Positions 20,505 through 33,060 of a DNA stretch of 64,000 bases are shown piece by piece (the first letter of the stretch is position 1; each line of letters begins with the position of its first letter). The notes beneath the pieces are model-generated. The model worked only from the letters and a program-made list of their open reading frames with translations. It did not search any database and was not told where the DNA came from. This DNA comes from Craterostigma plantagineum. Taxonomy: Eukaryota; Streptophyta; Magnoliopsida; Lamiales; Linderniaceae. The position numbers and the translations under genes were made by a program. The stretch spans positions 372,001-436,000 of the forward strand of contig JAPQWV010000418.1 of assembly GCA_027422505.1 (NCBI GenBank), written 5' to 3'.

Positions 20505-23500
20505 CATGCCTAATTTTTCGACAAGGAATTGGAACCATATCCAATGCCTTGGTGAAAATGTCAGCTAGTTGATATTCCGTTTTCGCAAAATACATGTCAA
20601 TGGTGCCTTTTCTACGTGATCTTTTTAAAGTGATATCGTATGTCTATGTATTTTGTGCGTGAATGGTGAACAGGATTGCACGTAATCACAATGGCACTTT
20701 GGCTATCGCTATAATGGGTATATTATTTAGATTGTACCCATACTCGCGAAGCTGAGTCCGCATCCATAGCATATGCGAGCAACAACTGGCGGCCGCGACA
20801 TATTCTGCTTCAGCCATCGATGTTGAGACGCAGTTCTGCTTTTTGGATGACCAGCAAACCAGCTTTTTGCCTAGAAATTGAGCACCACCGAATATCATTT
20901 TCCTGTCCATTCGGCAACCTGCATAGTCAGCATCAGTGTAGCCAATTAGTTTGAAATTCATACCTTTAGGATACCACAATCCTAAGGTAGATGTGCCCTT
21001 AAGGTAGCACAAGATTCACTTCACCGCAAGCATGTGAGATTCCTTAGGGTCGGCTTGAAAACAAGCACATAAACAGGTGGCAAACATGATGTCCGGCCGG
21101 CTTGATGTGAGTTATAGAAGAGACCCAATGATGCTGCGATAGAGGGTGATGTCGATCGTTTTTCCATTGGGATCGGCATCCAACTTGCAGCTTGGTGACA
21201 TAGGAGTGCTGAGGGGCTTACTCTGATCTTGATGGAACTTATTCAGAATATCCTTGATGTATTTGGTTTGACTGATGAAAATCCCATCATCTAGTTGTCT
21301 GACTTGAAGCCCTAAGAAGAATTGCATTTCTCCCATGTGACTCATTTCAAATTTGCTCTTCATTAGATTTCCAAATTTCTTGCAAAGCCGTGGATTTGTT
21401 GATCCGAAGATGATATCATCGACGTATACTTGGACGACTATCAGATCTTTGTCTTTCATTTGATGAAGAGAGTCGTATCGATCGTTCCTCGAATGAATCC
21501 AGACTTCACGAGGAATTCACTCAGGACATCATACCAAACACATGGGGCTTGTTTTAGTCCGTAAAGAGCTTTATCCAATCGGTAGACGTGATCGGGGTGT
21601 GCTTGATCAACAAAGCCTTCTGATCGAGCGACATAGACTTCTTCTTTTAACACGCCATTGAGAAAGGCAGTCGTAACGTCCATTTGGTAGACTTTAAAGT
21701 CTTTATGAGCCGCATAAGCCACGAAGAGATGAATGGCTTCGATTCGGACAACAGGAGCATACGTCTCGTCGTAGTCAATTCCTTCCTGTTGGTTATAGCC
21801 CGTTGCAACCAGTCTCGCTTCATTCCTAATCACTTCTCCATCTTCATTCTTTATGTTCTTAAATATCCGTTTTGTTCCGATGATTGTTTTCCCATGCGGA
21901 TGCGGTACTAAGGTCCACACTTGAAGGCGTTCGAATTGATTAATTTCATCTTGCATGGAAGTAACCCAATCTGAATCCTTAAGTGCGTCGGCTACCTTGG
22001 TTGGCTAATTTTGGCTTAAGAAGCTACTGAAGAGACTGTGTTGATGACGTGTCCGTGCTCCACTCGGAGGATCACTAATAATCTGATCGGCTGGATGTGC
22101 TCGAGTCATTTTTGCTCGTGTGGTAGAGCAGAACTCGACGCATCGGCCATTTGAGGACTGAGACTACCAATGATTTCAGTTTGTTCATTAGGTTGAGGTA
22201 AGTCAGATTCTGCACTTGGATTGAGTGTTTCTGATGAGACTTCATCATTGATTGTTATAGGCTCTTCCGTGATTTGTGGTAAGACTGAATCGGGTGGGGT
22301 AGGGAGATTTGAAGAGCTTGGTATGTCCGCATCGTCGAGTGGGGAGTCCACTAAAGGTCTAGCATTAACGGTTTCTGGCCGATATACGGGCTCAAAGAGA
22401 GAGTCCAGATCAACACAAGTCTCAGAGCTTATTCAGACGTTGATTCCTTAGTTGTTGCCATCTTCTGTTTGTTTTGTACCAACACACCAGTGTATATGAT
22501 TTCTGAACCGTCGTATTCAGAAGCCATCGGGTTTGGCACAGGTCCTGAACCGAGGTGTGCAGGAGCTATTTCTGCCACTTCATGGAAAGTGACGTTATAA
22601 CTTTCTTTGATTGATCGGTTGGACTTGATGTAAACTCGGTATGCCTTTGATGTTGATAAATACCCAACGAATGCGGCTTCGAATGCCTTAGGGTCGAACT
22701 TAGCGCATTGCTCTCTGTCGTTTGCCACAAAGCACTTGCACCCAAAGACTTTGAAGAATGACATATTGGGTACCCGTTTGTTTATTATTTCGTACCGAGT
22801 CTTATCGAAGTGCTTGTGAACCACCGTTCTGTTCTGAGTGAAACAAGCGGTATTTACTGCTTCAGCCCAAAGGAAGTGAGGGAGGCCGGAATGGATCAGC
22901 ATTGTACGGGCGGCGGCCTCTACTAGAGTCATGTTCTTCCTTTCAACAACTCCGTTCTGTTGAGGAGTCTTAGCGGCTGAGAATTGCTGGCTAATGCCAA
23001 GTTTCTGATAAAATTCACTGAGATACTTGGTCTTGAACTCAGTGCTGTTGTCCGTTCGATGACTTGGATGGATTGTTATAGCAAATTCTGAGTAGTGTTC
23101 ACGAAATTGACTATCAAGCCCCCTGTCTCATCATTAGTTTGGAGGAACTTCGTCCATGTGTAGTGGGAGTAATCATCAACGATAACTAGTACGTAATTCC
23201 GCCCACTAATGCTCTGTGTCTGCATAGGTCCATAGATATTCATATGTAACGATTCCGAAGGACGTGAAGTGGAGGCAACTAGTTTTACATGATGAGATGC
23301 TCGCTTCATTTTTCCTAGTTGACATGCCGAACACTGATTCTCTTTTTGTAGGATAATAGTCGGTAGACCGTGAACCAACTTTTTTGTTGATAGTCGTTGA
23401 AGAGCTTTGATATTGAGATGAGACATACGTTGATGCCATAAGTTGTTCCTCTGAATTACAGTCTGAGAAATGAGGCATACAGCTGTCGAAGGCCGCACGG

Positions 23501-23855
23501 ACGCCAGGTTGATCGTGTAAAGATTTGATTTTCGAAAACCTTGGAGGAATTCTTTGTCCTTAGTATCCAATATTCTGCACCGGTCAGCAAGGAAGACCAC
23601 CTGGAATCCTTTGTCGCAGAATTGGCCTATGCTGAACAAGTTATCGCAGAGTCCTTCGACGTAAGAGACATCTTTGATAGTCAGATTCTTCGGAATAATG
23701 TCCCCAAATCCTAGTATGGGGGCTGAGTCGTTGTTTCTGAATCTGACTTTTCCGTTTGGTCGGTCTTTGTAGTTGCTCAGCAGCTCTTGTATTCCCGTCA
23801 TGTGTGTGGAGCAACCTGAGTCGAGGTACCACACATGATGGATCTGCAAAAACAA
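20505..23855 (-). pseudogene. Element A pol: protease, integrase, reverse transcriptase, RNase H
   Basis: Domains in copia order: protease with WYLDSGCSTHMTG (about 23780-23835); integrase zinc finger HQRMSHLN ... CSACQLG (23320-23440) and core with the TDN and PQQNGVVER motifs (22920-23070); a Pro/Ser-rich linker (22106-22500); reverse transcriptase with [25 protein letters not shown] and YVDDIIFG (21400-21880); and RNase H with TDADYAG and STSMAEAEYVA (20690-21010). These make cDNA and insert it. Breaks seen: between 23076 and 22932 in integrase, at 21956-22106, at 21456 (one open piece ends and another begins), at 21112, and after 20686, where the SQSAIAI motif is lost. The [10 protein letters not shown] motif has Thr for Lys. 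Confidence 0.9.
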
Positions 23856-25643
23856 TTAGAGCGCTTTAGGTACCCACTTATAAATGGGTCGTCGCAGATT
23901 AGCAGATTTAGGTGTTGGTTCAGATTTGGTTCCTAAATTGTTGTTAGTAGGAGCTTTAGCGACCCAAGTCATCTTCGAAGAAGTTGATTTGGGTTTGCCC
24001 TTTATAAACAACTTGGCCTTAACGGTTTTCGTCTTTTTAGGCAGAGATTTAGGAACCCATTTGGGTTGAACCTTACAGGGAAGGTTAATTTCAGCGCGGA
24101 CAAATGCTTTACTAGGCTTGAGCTTGGAAAAGATCTTTTCATTGAATAGTCTCCTAAGGTGCTTGGGGAATTCGATCTTAACAGGATACCTTATGTAAGA
24201 ACAAGCATGTATAGCGCCATATGCTTTCTTTATGGCTGGATCTTGTTTCCTACGGGTCATCCTATAAGCATTTGTCTTAGAATGATTTTCCTTATGTCTG
24301 AAGTAGAGCCTGTTTCGAAATTTGTGCTTCTAAATATGGTAGGCTTTAAAGAGCAGGTATAAGCAATTATTTTAAGAGTGGAAACAGCTTTTTTTATTTT
24401 TATGAGTGTCATTTATTTTTACAGAAGGTGATAAGTTCTTAAAAGCAGTCAACTCTACGGGCTCCTTCTCTAGTTTTAGACTCTCGCCTTCAACTGCTGG
24501 CTCTACGCTCCCTGTAGACGCAAGCAAAACAGGATTAGAGTCAGTAATTTTTGATTATTTTTAATTTTCTGAATTTTTTAAGGCGCTTTTTCTTTCTTCA
24601 CGCTTTTCAGAATTATATTGTCTTTTGGAGGAGATGCGTGAGAAATGGCTTTTGAGATGGAGGAAGCTTTGAATTTTTCCATCTCTTTTTGGAACTTTGC
24701 CTTTTCAGCTTCACAATTCTCTATTTCTTTATCTAAGGCAGCTCGTTAATTCCTCTATCTGCTTCACGGTAGGAGATTTGTAAAGAGAATCTTTAGAATG
24801 TATGTTTTTAGCTTCCTCAATATGCGTTTGAGGCTAATTCACTGACAGGCGTCAAGGGTATTTCCCTAGATTTGTAGCTGTCAGTTAATTCCTTATAGTC
24901 TAAGGGGATTTGAGCCCTATGTGTGGCTTTTCTCTTAGGTGATTCTAAAGCCTCCAGATCGTCTGCTTTAGTGAAGTGTCTAAGAGTCTCTACTCCTAAG
25001 CCCATGTACTTTATGTCGTAACCTTTCCTTTTCTTTAAGACACACGGGTTAGTGAAACCTAAGCCTTCAATGGGATTATAGAAGTCTATATCCTTGGGCT
25101 GATTTAGATAGATGGTCTCTGTTCAAAATGTCCCCTACGCGTAAGAATATCGTCTAATTTCTTTATTTTACCATACAATTTCTTACGTTCTTCTCCTAAG
25201 AGAGCAAAATTATTTTCCACCGTTAATTTGGCGGCTTTACAGGCATCTAGTTCCTTCACAAGTTCACCAACTTTAGTTCACAATTTATCTAATTCGGTTT
25301 CTAGATGGGTGATCTTGGAGGTCGCTTCGATTATTCTACAATTGAGATTAGCTGTCTCATCGAGATTTCTAAGTAAGCAATTGTAGTTATTTTCTAGCCT
25401 GTCTTCTAACTCCTTAATCTTTTAATCATTTTTCTCTTTTGGAGGATTCTTAGTTTGAAGGTTGCTAGTCTTATTAAGTCTTAGGCTCTCAGTTAGTTAT
25501 TCTATTTTATCCTTAGAGCTTCTAAGTTCTGATTCTAGACTAGTAACTTTCTCCTGAGTCTCAACTAGTGCTTCTATACTTCCCTAACGCTTTTCTGCTC
25601 ATGTTTATGTTAGTGTATTCTAATTGATACGATCCTAACATGG
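23856..25643 (-). pseudogene. Element A gag-protease spacer
   Basis: The piece 24260-23856 is Lys/Pro-rich with repeated WVPK and WVAK boxes, the linker just before the protease in this family. Above it, 24380-25643 is a decayed Lys/Glu-rich coiled-coil region with many stops; from 24786 it duplicates 1-858. No enzyme motif. Confidence 0.7.
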
Positions 25644-26928
25644 TCAATAATGTGAAGGAGAAACTACCTCTTGCGAAGATCTGGATGCACGGTCTTCGTC
25701 CGTCGTGTTTGAGGTTTCGGCGTCAGAATGTTCGTCTAGGTGGGCCATTAGGGCAAGATTGTCTTCCTCTGAGCTAGACGTGTCCTCGAGCCAGTGGTCT
25801 TGTTCTGCCATAAGTGCTACTCCAGCTTCCTTTTGTTTTGTGAGTTGAAGCTTCATGGAGTAGTAATTAGCATCCCTCTTCTTCGGGAGAGTGCATTCTC
25901 TGGCAAAGTGACCAGGTTTTCCGCAGTTAAAGAGCATTTGGTCTGTTCTTTGATCGTCTTGACTTCGGAAGTCTCAGGTGCACGTTCTTTGTTCTTCGTG
26001 CTTGAGGTCCTAAGTCGATTGGCTGATGATGAGGACTTCTTTTTGAAGTACTGCTTGCTCATCATTTTTCCAATTAACGCCAGCTGCTTTCCCAGCACCT
26101 TCATGTGTTGGTTCCATGTCTGAATCTTATTCGTTCAGACTCTGAGGGGGTAGGAGGCTTCATGATTTTTTCTTTTCTCAATTTTAAGCTCCTCTTCTCC
26201 GAGACTAGGGCAATTGAGTCGTCGATAAGTTTGCCCTTCTGCTGCTTCTGAATCACGCTGATGTCTTCCTCGTGCTGTGCGAGATTGTCAAACATGGCAT
26301 GAATATCCAGCTCCTCGAGGTCTTTATTCTGTCGGATCTGAGTTGATATCTTTTTCCATTCCGAGGACAGAGAGGAAAGAAATCTGATGTTGGTTTCCAT
26401 GTTAGTCTTTGTGATTTCAATTTTCCTCATCTCATTCAAGAGGGTCAGATATCTTTGGTAGAGATCGTGTAAGCACTCCTCCGTTTTAGCTCTGAATGTG
26501 TCATAAGCTGTGAGAATGTTTGCCTTCTTGGCCTTGACACCAACTTCAGTTCGTTGCATCATCTTGTGCAGTTCATCCCACATACCCTTAGCGGTTGGGA
26601 TACTATCGATCTGTCGATAGATGTCATTTGGGATTCCTTGCATAAGAGTGTTCTTGGCTATTACATCGGCTTTAGTTCTCACTCTTTCCTCCGCAGTATA
26701 TTCCCTAGGCTCTTTCAGTCGCCTAGAGGCAGGAATTGGAGGGTTTGCAGTGTTGTCACTGGGCACGTTTACCCAGCACTGAGCTGGACCTTCCTCGATT
26801 AATGAGAGAAGATCTTCTGCCTGTTTGTTTTGCTCTATGAAGTTTAGAAATCGGCTTCTCCATACGGTATATTCGCCTCTCTTTAGAATCGGGGGACGAT
26901 TATCGTTTCCAAGCGAATAGGCATCCAT
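25644..26928 (-). pseudogene. Element A gag, copy 2 of duplicated segment
   Basis: Start taken at Met 26928 by comparison with element B; an upstream in-frame Met at 26994 also exists. The UBN2-type gag domain is open to about 26130, where an extra T relative to copy 1 (near 26127) changes the frame and ends the ORF at 26101. The zinc knuckle near 25895-25945 has the same two-base insertion as copy 1. Acidic Asp/Glu/Ser-rich sequence follows to 25644. Confidence 0.88.
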
Positions 26929-27939
26929 TTTACCTTGAGTTGATGTAGGATATTCGTTTGGTGTTTTGATTACTTGAACTGATGTTACGAGCATACAAGT
27001 AGCAAATTAGTTAGTAGCGTTTGATATTAAAGCAGTCGATAATTATTTTCGATTCAATGTTTAAAGTTCGATCGAAAATTAATTCATCGAGAATAATTGT
27101 CACTGTTACTGTTCTCGTGTGAGAAAGTATGTTAGCGAAAAATTCCTTAATCGTGAATTTATTTCGATCGCCAAAAAGCAACATGTATAGTGAGTTTCTC
27201 GCTGAGTCAAAGTAAATTCATTGACTGGAGAAGTTTCTCGGACGCAAATTATTTCGCTTAGTCAAACTTAAAAAGTGTGATCGAAAAAGTTTTTCGACCA
27301 TAAATTTTGCGCGCGCAAAGGTCAAGGTCTTCGTCGAAAACGTTTTTCGCTTAATAATGCTCGAGAAATTTTTTCTACTAAAATCGTTCTTGATAAAGAC
27401 GACTTTAAGTTTGACTTTGTATTTTGATCGAGAAACAATTTCGCGTCGAGTTTTTCGATCGAGAAATTAATCTGATCGAAGAACCTAGCGAAAAAACTTG
27501 AAGTTATCGCAAAAAATCACAGAATACACAAAACACTGATTTAAGCAAAAACGATGAATTAGACCATGAGAATGCAGGTAATTGCTCGTAATCAGATGAT
27601 AAGTATGCACGAACACACAATTAAAGACGTTACGAAGCAAAACATGTCGATTTTAAGCAAAATCAGAACGTGTTCAAACTGTTCTTCGTATGAACAGTGA
27701 CTTTTCAGATTGAATTCAAACTGCTAAAATGATGTTCAAACAGCTACGAATCTAATCGCAATCAAAGTATAGCACTACAACGAGCACAGAAACATCGAAT
27801 TCAATCCAATTAAGCACAGAATTGAGCAAATCAGATCGAAAATCAGCTTTCGCGCCAAAACTGTTCTTCGCATGAACAATTTCAGAATTAGATTTTCGAT
27901 CCGATTTCTAACAATTTAGATCCAATACAGAACGAATCT
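26929..27939 (-). other. Element A 5' leader (noncoding)
   Basis: Duplicate of 2143-3152 with a few substitutions (for example 27132 T for C) and one added T near 27291. It has the same dense GATCGA(G/A)AA motif field. No gene. Confidence 0.75.
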
Positions 27940-27950
27940 GCTCTGATACC
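27940..27950 (-). promoter_or_regulatory. Element A primer-binding site
   Basis: GGTATCAGAGC on the minus strand, complementary to initiator Met tRNA, three bases inside the LTR. Confidence 0.9.
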
Positions 27951-27953
27951 GAT

Positions 27954-28302
27954 TGTTAGGTCCTTGATTATTAACTCCTATGATCCAAGACTCAAATCCT
28001 AAGGAATTCGATTAGAATTGTATGAAATTAATTTCGATCGAATAACTCGTTGAAGAACTTGAGAGAGAATTCGAGTAGTGAGAGAATGGTTCTTGAGTTT
28101 CTCTCTCTAGAATTGGATTTGGAAGCTTTTCGGATCAATTGACTAAATTTTTCTATTAAGCACAATGTTTACAAGTCTATTTATACCAAACAAACTTGGT
28201 ATAAATAACGAGTAAGTCCTAAACAATGAGCAAATACATATAACACCCCAATCTAGGAAGACAACTAATAAATCAAAGCACATTTACAAATCGTATTCTA
28301 CA
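27954..28302 (-). repeat. Element A 5' LTR (349 bp)
   Basis: TGTTAGGTCC ... TTCTACA on the plus strand; nearly identical to 3167-3515. It contains the 12-6-12 TATA inverted repeat at 28178-28207. No matching 3' LTR lies at the other end of element A. Confidence 0.88.
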
Positions 28303-28346
28303 AATAGTAATTCCCTTTTACCTAAAAATCAGACAGCGTTTTTAAA

Positions 28347-29649
28347 CTGATTAATTTTCAGCGCCCCCTTTTTCCTAGTCAGCGCCCCTAAAAGACGATA
28401 AAAAGACGATTTTGTCCTTTTGAATAAAAATTTTATTTAAAGCCACTTTCCAGAACACTTTCCACATCGCAATCATATATCCAAGTCAGACTCAAACAAA
28501 ATAAAAAAAATTCAAATCGCAATGGATCGACGATAGGGACAGGAGAAAGGAAAGGCGACTGGTAAGCAAATTCTCGTAAAAATCGTTCGTACGTAGATGG
28601 ATTATCGAACACGGGTCGAAATCGTTTCAGTCATCCGATTCAGGCAATGATCCACATAACTGACGTACCGGATGCTTCTCAGTCCGTATATGCAGTTTAC
28701 GATCCGCATGCGGGGTGGTCTGGAGCAGGCAATAATGACGTACCGGATGATGCAGCATCGTTTCAGTCACCGGATGACGATGTGCCACCGGCCTCCTCAA
28801 CTAAGTATTTTTCTCCTCTATAAATTGACACGCGATGGCGAAAAAAATTAAATTGACTGCAATGTCGTGACTTAATATACACCAAAGAAATTAAATTTAT
28901 TTTTGCGTTACTCGTAAAAATGAAATAGAGGGTAACCGCTCCAGAGTCGTAGATGACGATTCCTGGAGGGTGCAGGGGCCACAGTCCGGTGGTCCAGATG
29001 ACCCCGCAGTCCCATGATGTGTTATTATTTCGTTTATGTATCGAATGCGTACTATTTATGTTTGGAATATTTTTTTGCATCTTTATTCCGTTTCGAATTA
29101 CTAATACAATAGATAGTCAGAAATTATAACACAAAAAATTACTAATACAAATAATTATTCCCGAAAAACTTAGAAAAAAATACGGTCGTTCGAGATTTTC
29201 TGCCAGGCAGTGCACCTGACCATTGAAATTTTCGGCCCTGCAGTGTACTGGCCGATCGATTTTTTCGGCCAGACCTGTCAGGGTCGAAAATACCGATGGG
29301 CCAGTACACTGCAGGGCCGAACGATATTTTTGGCTAGGCAGTGTCCAGGCCGAAAAAATCGACCGGCCGCACACAGCCCGACCGAAAATTTCGTTAGGCC
29401 CGTGCACTGCAGGGCCGGAAGTATCGATCGATCGGTCCTAAAATGTTAAATTGATTTTTTTTTCCGTTACCTCGTTTCGATCCATTGCCAAAGATCGTTC
29501 GATCCATTGCCAAAGATCGTTTCGTACCGGAATTATATATAGACATTAGCTTTTTATTTTTAAATTAATTTAAATATCATAAGGGCAAAATTGTCTTTTA
29601 CAGTCCTTTAGGGGGCGGTAACAAAAGAGGGCGGTGAATAGTAATTCCC
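28347..29649. mobile_element. Non-autonomous TIR DNA transposon, copy 2
   Basis: Same element as 3560-4847, with flanking TTTTTAAA at 28339-28346 and 29650-29657. It contains the same GC-rich inverted-repeat cluster (about 29185-29430). Near 29523-29545 it has GTACCGGAATTATATATAGAC where copy 1 has a shorter, unrelated tract, an unusual local replacement given how similar the flanks are. Confidence 0.8.
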
Positions 29650-29657
29650 TTTTTAAA

Positions 29658-30081
29658 ACATGGTATTTGACAGGCTTTTTTAATTAAATAATTAAAAAAA
29701 TCAACCATTAATAAAATAAACAACAATTGAAAACCATTAATAAAATAACGAAATTCGTACGATGGTAATACGAGTTCATTTCTAGAATACGAGATACTCT
29801 AGCCCGCTGGGACACGTAACGTAACTCGTAGAATGAAGATACGAGTTAGTAACTCGTATAATTATAATACGAGATACTTAATGTCCGACCAACCTGCATG
29901 CCCATGCAGCGTGTCGGCAATTATTCGTGTAACTCGTATATGATAATACGAGTTACATGAATATTGCAATTATTCACGCAACTCGTATGAATATATTACG
30001 AGTGAAGTTTCTATATATACTTCCTTATCGTTTTTTCTAACATAACACAAACTATTGATTTTCTCTAACATAACACAAAGA
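29658..30081. repeat. AACTCGTAT / ATACGAGTT hairpin array, copy 2
   Basis: Duplicate of 4856-5280, with the perfect 12-bp arms and 6-nt loop preserved (about 29928-29957). No gene. Confidence 0.7.
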
Positions 30082-32555
30082 ATGGTGTCGAGTCGCATAC
30101 AAGTCATAGTATATTTCGATGATGAATAATTCAATCATCCGATTCTACCATCAAATTAGTATCCGCCCTATTGGGTATAGGCGAGTTCGTCGCAACACCA
30201 ATTTTTTCGACTTTATATAGTTGTTGTTCGAAATTGCTGGTGCTGATAGCAGTCGTTGTTCGTTGATTGTCCATGTGAAAATGAATACTTTCAACATTCC
30301 CGCCACTTTCATCAGGAACTCCAAATCTCAAACGACAATGATTTACAATTTTTCATACATCCCGATTCAGAGAACAATTGTGTTGAGGTTTTTGTTGAAA
30401 TAGTTGAAAATTCAATGGATTTGAATGAAGAACATAATCGGAATATTGAGGAGCCGCGCGAGTTTCCTACGTTTGAAGTTGGTTCTTCGAGTTATACATG
30501 TCCGAATTTTCCCGACATTGTCTCTGTTATGGCAGGGTTCAGCAATGTTTCTCTGGAGATGCCGACCATTGATGTTCCACTCAATATACCAGAATCCGTG
30601 TCAGAACCCGTGCCGGATTTCGTGCCTGAAACCGAGGAAGATGTTGATGTTAGTGATTCGAAAGCGGACGATGAGGATCCACTGTCCGAGTTTCCCGTTC
30701 CCAACGAGGACGACGAGAACAACGACGACGATGCGCCAGATGATACCACTCCGCTAAACTCTACTGCTCCAATACTATTTCACTCCGTCCCATTTTTCCA
30801 GATGTACCAAATGCCACCTCCTAGTGGGTGACGACTATGGTGGTTACGGGGAGTTTTACGACAGAGATAACCTATGTTTTGTCGAGGTATGATTTTTACA
30901 ACTGAAAAACATTTACAACGTGCCGTCAAAGATTTTTCGATCAGAGTTGCTAGACGCGAGTATTACGTCAACGAGAGCAGCAATACACGTTAGAGTGTTC
31001 AATGTGATCACACGAATGATTGCCCTTGGAGACTGAGGGCATCCTTCAAGCCAAAAAAGGTTACTGGTCTGTTACAAAATTTGACCGCACACTTGCTATA
31101 TGACAGAGCTAGCGAGCACATACCGTAATATCCCTCGATGCTGATACCGTAATATGACAGATTTGTTGGTTGGAACCGTAAAATCGATCCGCAGTTCCTG
31201 CCCAAAATGTCCAACATCTCGTGAAAGATAAATATGGCCACGAAATCTCGTAGTATTCAAGCTTGGCATGGTCTGAAAATGGCTATGGAAAATGTTTACG
31301 GTACGTGGGAAGAGTCTATTACCAAACTCCTAATATTTATGAAGGTGTTGCAGCATTACAATCTGAGGACAATCGTGAAGTGACTGCATGTGCAGACAGG
31401 GAGACCTAGACACTTCCAACTCGGGTATGTTTGTGTCGATGGCTTCAAACATTGTCGAAAAGTTGTTTGTGTTGGTGTACGCATTTATAATCCAAATATA
31501 GACACAAATTACTGATTGCTACGTCGCTGGACGCCAACCAACACATCTTTTCCCTGGCGTTTGCCATTATCATGGAAGAAAGTACACACTCATGGACTTG
31601 GTTCCTTAACCATTTGAACGCATGTGTTTTAGAGAATCAATCGGTTTGCCTTATTTCGGATCGTCACCCAGGTATTTAATCTTTAGTAATATAATTTAGT
31701 CGTTATTTCCGTAAAATCAGTTACTCTTAGTGGCGTATAATGTGTACAGGTCTTATGGGGGCAGCACAAGATACTGAATTCTTACGTCCACCAAATGGAG
31801 TGCGTCGCTTCTGTCTTCTGTCTTCGCTGGTACTGTGAATCATTGGATAAATTCAATCGCATTATGGATCAGATTACTGAATAATGAACGTGGGAAGCCA
31901 TGGTTAGAAAAAGTAAACATCGAGCAATGGACGTTGGTACATGACGGTAGTTACCGATGTGGTGTCATGATGACTACTATTTCAGAAGGTCTCAACGGGA
32001 TAATTAAAAGGTGCTCGAATGCTACCCGCAGGAGCAACCGTCGATTTCACTTTTCATAGGGGAGCTTTATTCACGATGTTAGTCTTTTATTTTAATTTTG
32101 TTGTTATGACTTCTTCATTTATATCTTAAAATTCACAGGTGCGTACAATGGCGAATAATGAAATTGATTGGTCACGTTATGCATCGAGAATATTTCAAAG
32201 TTGGACGGCAGAATCTTGGGATCACGTTGTATACCATTTTGATGCCCGACAACATAAAACAGAAGTCATAACATCTGGAATTCATCAGCGCACGTATGTG
32301 GTAAGGATCAATGATCGAACATGCACGTGTGGAATTTTGAGCCGATATGACATCCCATGTTCTCACGCACAGCGGCTTGTCGTCAATGGCAAATTCACTC
32401 CGACAATTTATTGGCGCAGTATTACAGTACGGTGGAGTATTTGAAGACATATGAAGGTACCTTCGAACCATTGCACGATGAACGTTATTTGGACCCCCGA
32501 AGATTGGACTCTTATTCATTAAGAATCTCGCCGAGAGAGAACTGGTTCCGGTAGA
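30082..32555 (+). pseudogene. MULE 1 transposase remnant, copy 2
   Basis: Same gene as 5281-7750 but less broken. The acidic linker is open from 30256 to 30831 because it lacks the extra base of copy 1. The C-terminal piece 32139-32444 keeps a complete SWIM finger (CTC, nine residues, CSH) in frame. An extra A near 32008, also in copy 1, breaks the stretch after SEGLNGIIK. The VDG catalytic motif is lost, and further stops fall in the catalytic domain. A GT-AG intron splits the DRHPG-LMGA coding sequence (about 31673-31750). Confidence 0.88.
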
Positions 32556-32626
32556 TATAGTCGATCGTTGTCTTCACCGTTTTGGTCTTATATATCCACT
32601 GTTGTTTCAAAATTGGTTTTTTAATA

Positions 32627-32888
32627 CTCCCTCCGTCCTGCTAGTTTTATCACATTTTTTCATTTCGGGCATCCCAATAATTTTATCACCTTTCCTTTCT
32701 GGGTAAAAAATTAAATACCATTTTAAATGTAATTGTAGGGAAAAGTAACTAGTGGGAATAATTAGGAAAATGTTATAAATTTAAGCAAGCTGTTATATCT
32801 AATCTCATTGTACTATATTATTATAATAATACTACCTTAATTTGCGTGCCCAACAACTTATGTGATAAAGTTGTTGGGACAGAGGGAG
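32627..32888. mobile_element. Stowaway-like MITE, copy 2 (262 bp)
   Basis: CTCCCTCCGTCC at the left and GGGACAGAGGGAG at the right, with TA on both sides. This copy is the fuller one and shows the TIR without the one-base loss of copy 1. Confidence 0.9.
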
Positions 32889-33060
32889 TAATAATATAAT
32901 AATAAATATAATAATAATAATAGTAATAATAATAACAATAATATTAATCACAATAAATATAATCATAATATTATTAATAAGTATAATAATAATAATCGCG
33001 TTAAATATAATACTAATACTAATAATAAAAATAGTAACAATAATAATAATAATAACAATT
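32889..33060. repeat. (AAT)n-type microsatellite, copy 2
   Basis: Same low-complexity tract as 8077-8250, slightly longer by about one trinucleotide near the right end. Poly-isoleucine ORFs here are artefacts. Confidence 0.9.

Larger units (their letters stand above)
17133..28302 (-). mobile_element. Ty1/copia element A (11.2 kb, 5' LTR present, 3' LTR missing)
   Basis: Read on the minus strand: 5' LTR (28302-27954), primer site, leader, gag, spacer, protease, integrase, reverse transcriptase, RNase H, and a 3' UTR of over 3 kb, cut at 17133 by the MULE terminus. All coding parts carry frameshifts or stops. Its 5' half (from 24786) is the duplicate of 1-3515. Confidence 0.88.
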
